From: Corynebacterium camporealensis
GTDB lineage: Bacteria; Actinomycetota; Actinomycetes; Mycobacteriales; Mycobacteriaceae
DNA length: 64,000 nucleotides
Direction: 5' to 3'
Assembly: GCF_000980815.1 (NCBI RefSeq)
Contig: NZ_CP011311.1
Location: 248,001-312,000, forward strand
Positions 63,376 to 64,000 of this stretch are shown piece after piece; within the stretch, counting starts at the first letter, position 1; each line of letters opens with the position of its first letter. Below the pieces are notes generated by a model that worked only from the letters and a program-made list of their open reading frames with translations, had not been told where the DNA came from and searched no databases. A program made the position numbers and the translations under genes.

Positions 63376-64000
63376 ATGAGCAACGGCGACAACTCCGTCG
63401 ACTTGGGCAACTCGCAGCTCAACGCTCGCGTGCACGAAGGCGTGGCGGCGGTTGAGGAATTGCTGCAAACCGAAATTAACCGCGGTGAAGCATTTGTCTA
63501 CGACAAAGCTCAACACCTAGTCGCCGCGGGTGGCAAGCGATTCCGCCCCGTGATGGCACTGTTGGCCTCGGAATACGGCACTGACCCTTACAACGCCAAC
63601 GTTATTAAGGCTGCTGCTTCCGTGGAAATGGTCCACGTTGCCACCTTGTATCACGACGACGTCATGGACGAAGCTGACCGCCGTCGCGGCGTGGAATCGG
63701 CGAACTCCCGCTGGAACAATTCCGTCGCCATTTTGGCCGGCGATGCGTTGCTGGCTCACGCATCGAGGTTGATGAGTGAGCTCGATACGCATACCGTTTC
63801 GCACTTCGCGGAGACCTTCGAAGAGCTGGTCACCGGACAGATGCGTGAGACCGAAGGCGCCGGCGAGGCCAACCCAGTGGAGCATTACCTGGCGGTTATC
63901 AAGGAAAAGACTGCGGTGCTGATTGCGTCGTCGTCCTACTTGGGCGCTTATCACGCTGGCGCTAGCCCGGAACATGCTGTGGCTTTGAAGCGCATTGGTT
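63376..64000 (+). CDS. polyprenyl diphosphate synthase, N-terminal part
   Basis: Truncated by the window edge after about 208 residues. A trans-prenyltransferase: VAAGGKRFRPVMALLASEYG binds IPP, and the first Asp-rich motif is VATLYHDDVMDEADRRRG; GQMRETEGAGEANPVEHYLAVIKEKTAVLIASSSYLGA follows. Residues just before DDxxD (VATLY) are small or medium, consistent with a long-chain product. Next to menJ it is the likely source of the menaquinone side chain (GrcC1/heptaprenyl-type, Rv0562 position). AGGAGCAAGGA precedes the ATG. Confidence 0.92.
   Translation, partial: MSNGDNSVDLGNSQLNARVHEGVAAVEELLQTEINRGEAFVYDKAQHLVAAGGKRFRPVMALLASEYGTDPYNANVIKAAASVEMVHVATLYHDDVMDEADRRRGVESANSRWNNSVAILAGDALLAHASRLMSELDTHTVSHFAETFEELVTGQMRETEGAGEANPVEHYLAVIKEKTAVLIASSSYLGAYHAGASPEHAVALKRIG

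Overview
The window is a chromosomal segment of a high-GC actinomycete, almost certainly a Corynebacterium. The evidence is gene content and order: mshA-gpm-senX3-regX3, ppx-proC, an HTH gene followed by the tiny ribosomal protein bS22, hemA-hemC-hemD-hemB-hemE-hemY-hemL, the system II cytochrome c maturation genes, and menD-(DUF3592)-mgtA-menG-menJ-polyprenyl synthase. From general knowledge this is the layout of the Mycobacterium tuberculosis Rv0486-Rv0562 block and its corynebacterial counterpart. A type I fatty acid synthase, mycothiol synthesis, many apparently leaderless promoters and consensus McbR boxes fit the same assignment. No tRNA, rRNA or CRISPR array was recognised.

Layout. 1-2300: the N-terminus of a type I fatty acid synthase (minus strand) with palindromes upstream, then a decayed IS256/IS1249-like insertion sequence whose transposase is broken by two frameshifts. 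2300-6000: two tandem acyl-CoA ligase paralogues. 6000-16100: conserved core (mshA, gpmA, senX3-regX3, a Cys-rich conserved protein, ppx, proC, HTH protein, bS22, a SerB-like phosphatase, a glutaredoxin-like protein). 16200-29800: haem synthesis from glutamyl-tRNA to the porphyrin stage, interrupted by an HNH nuclease, a beta-hydroxyacid dehydrogenase-like gene, a Gdx-type SMR exporter and a Pro-rich lipoprotein. 29800-34700: cytochrome c maturation (CcsX-like thioredoxin, CcdA, ResB, CcsA), with a self-contained small secreted-protein cassette wedged inside. 34700-48700: small membrane proteins, an AEC transporter, menA, a Zn/Mn ABC importer with a divergent MntR-like regulator, an aldo/keto reductase, menE, doxX, a frameshifted SEDS gene, menB and menC. 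48700-54100: an OsmC-like protein, a nitrate/sulfonate-type ABC importer and a YdhS-like flavoprotein; exact TAGAC-N6-GTCTA (McbR-type) boxes precede both the importer operon and the flavoprotein. 54200-64000: small membrane proteins, a UvrA paralogue, menD, mgtA, menG, menJ and the start of a long-chain polyprenyl diphosphate synthase.

Functionally the window is a respiratory-cofactor region: haem, cytochrome c assembly and menaquinone (menA, B, C, D, E, G, J and the prenyl-tail synthase) lie within about 48 kb. Four observations most deserve follow-up: (i) a dispersed 13-mer GGCATCGNNAAGC present about 18 times on both strands, far above chance; (ii) the paired McbR boxes linking an uncharacterised importer and flavoprotein to sulfur metabolism; (iii) a 199-bp gene-free segment bounded by 11-bp inverted repeats between menB and the DIP1984-like gene; (iv) the secreted four-cysteine protein with its own promoter and terminator inside the cytochrome c cluster.
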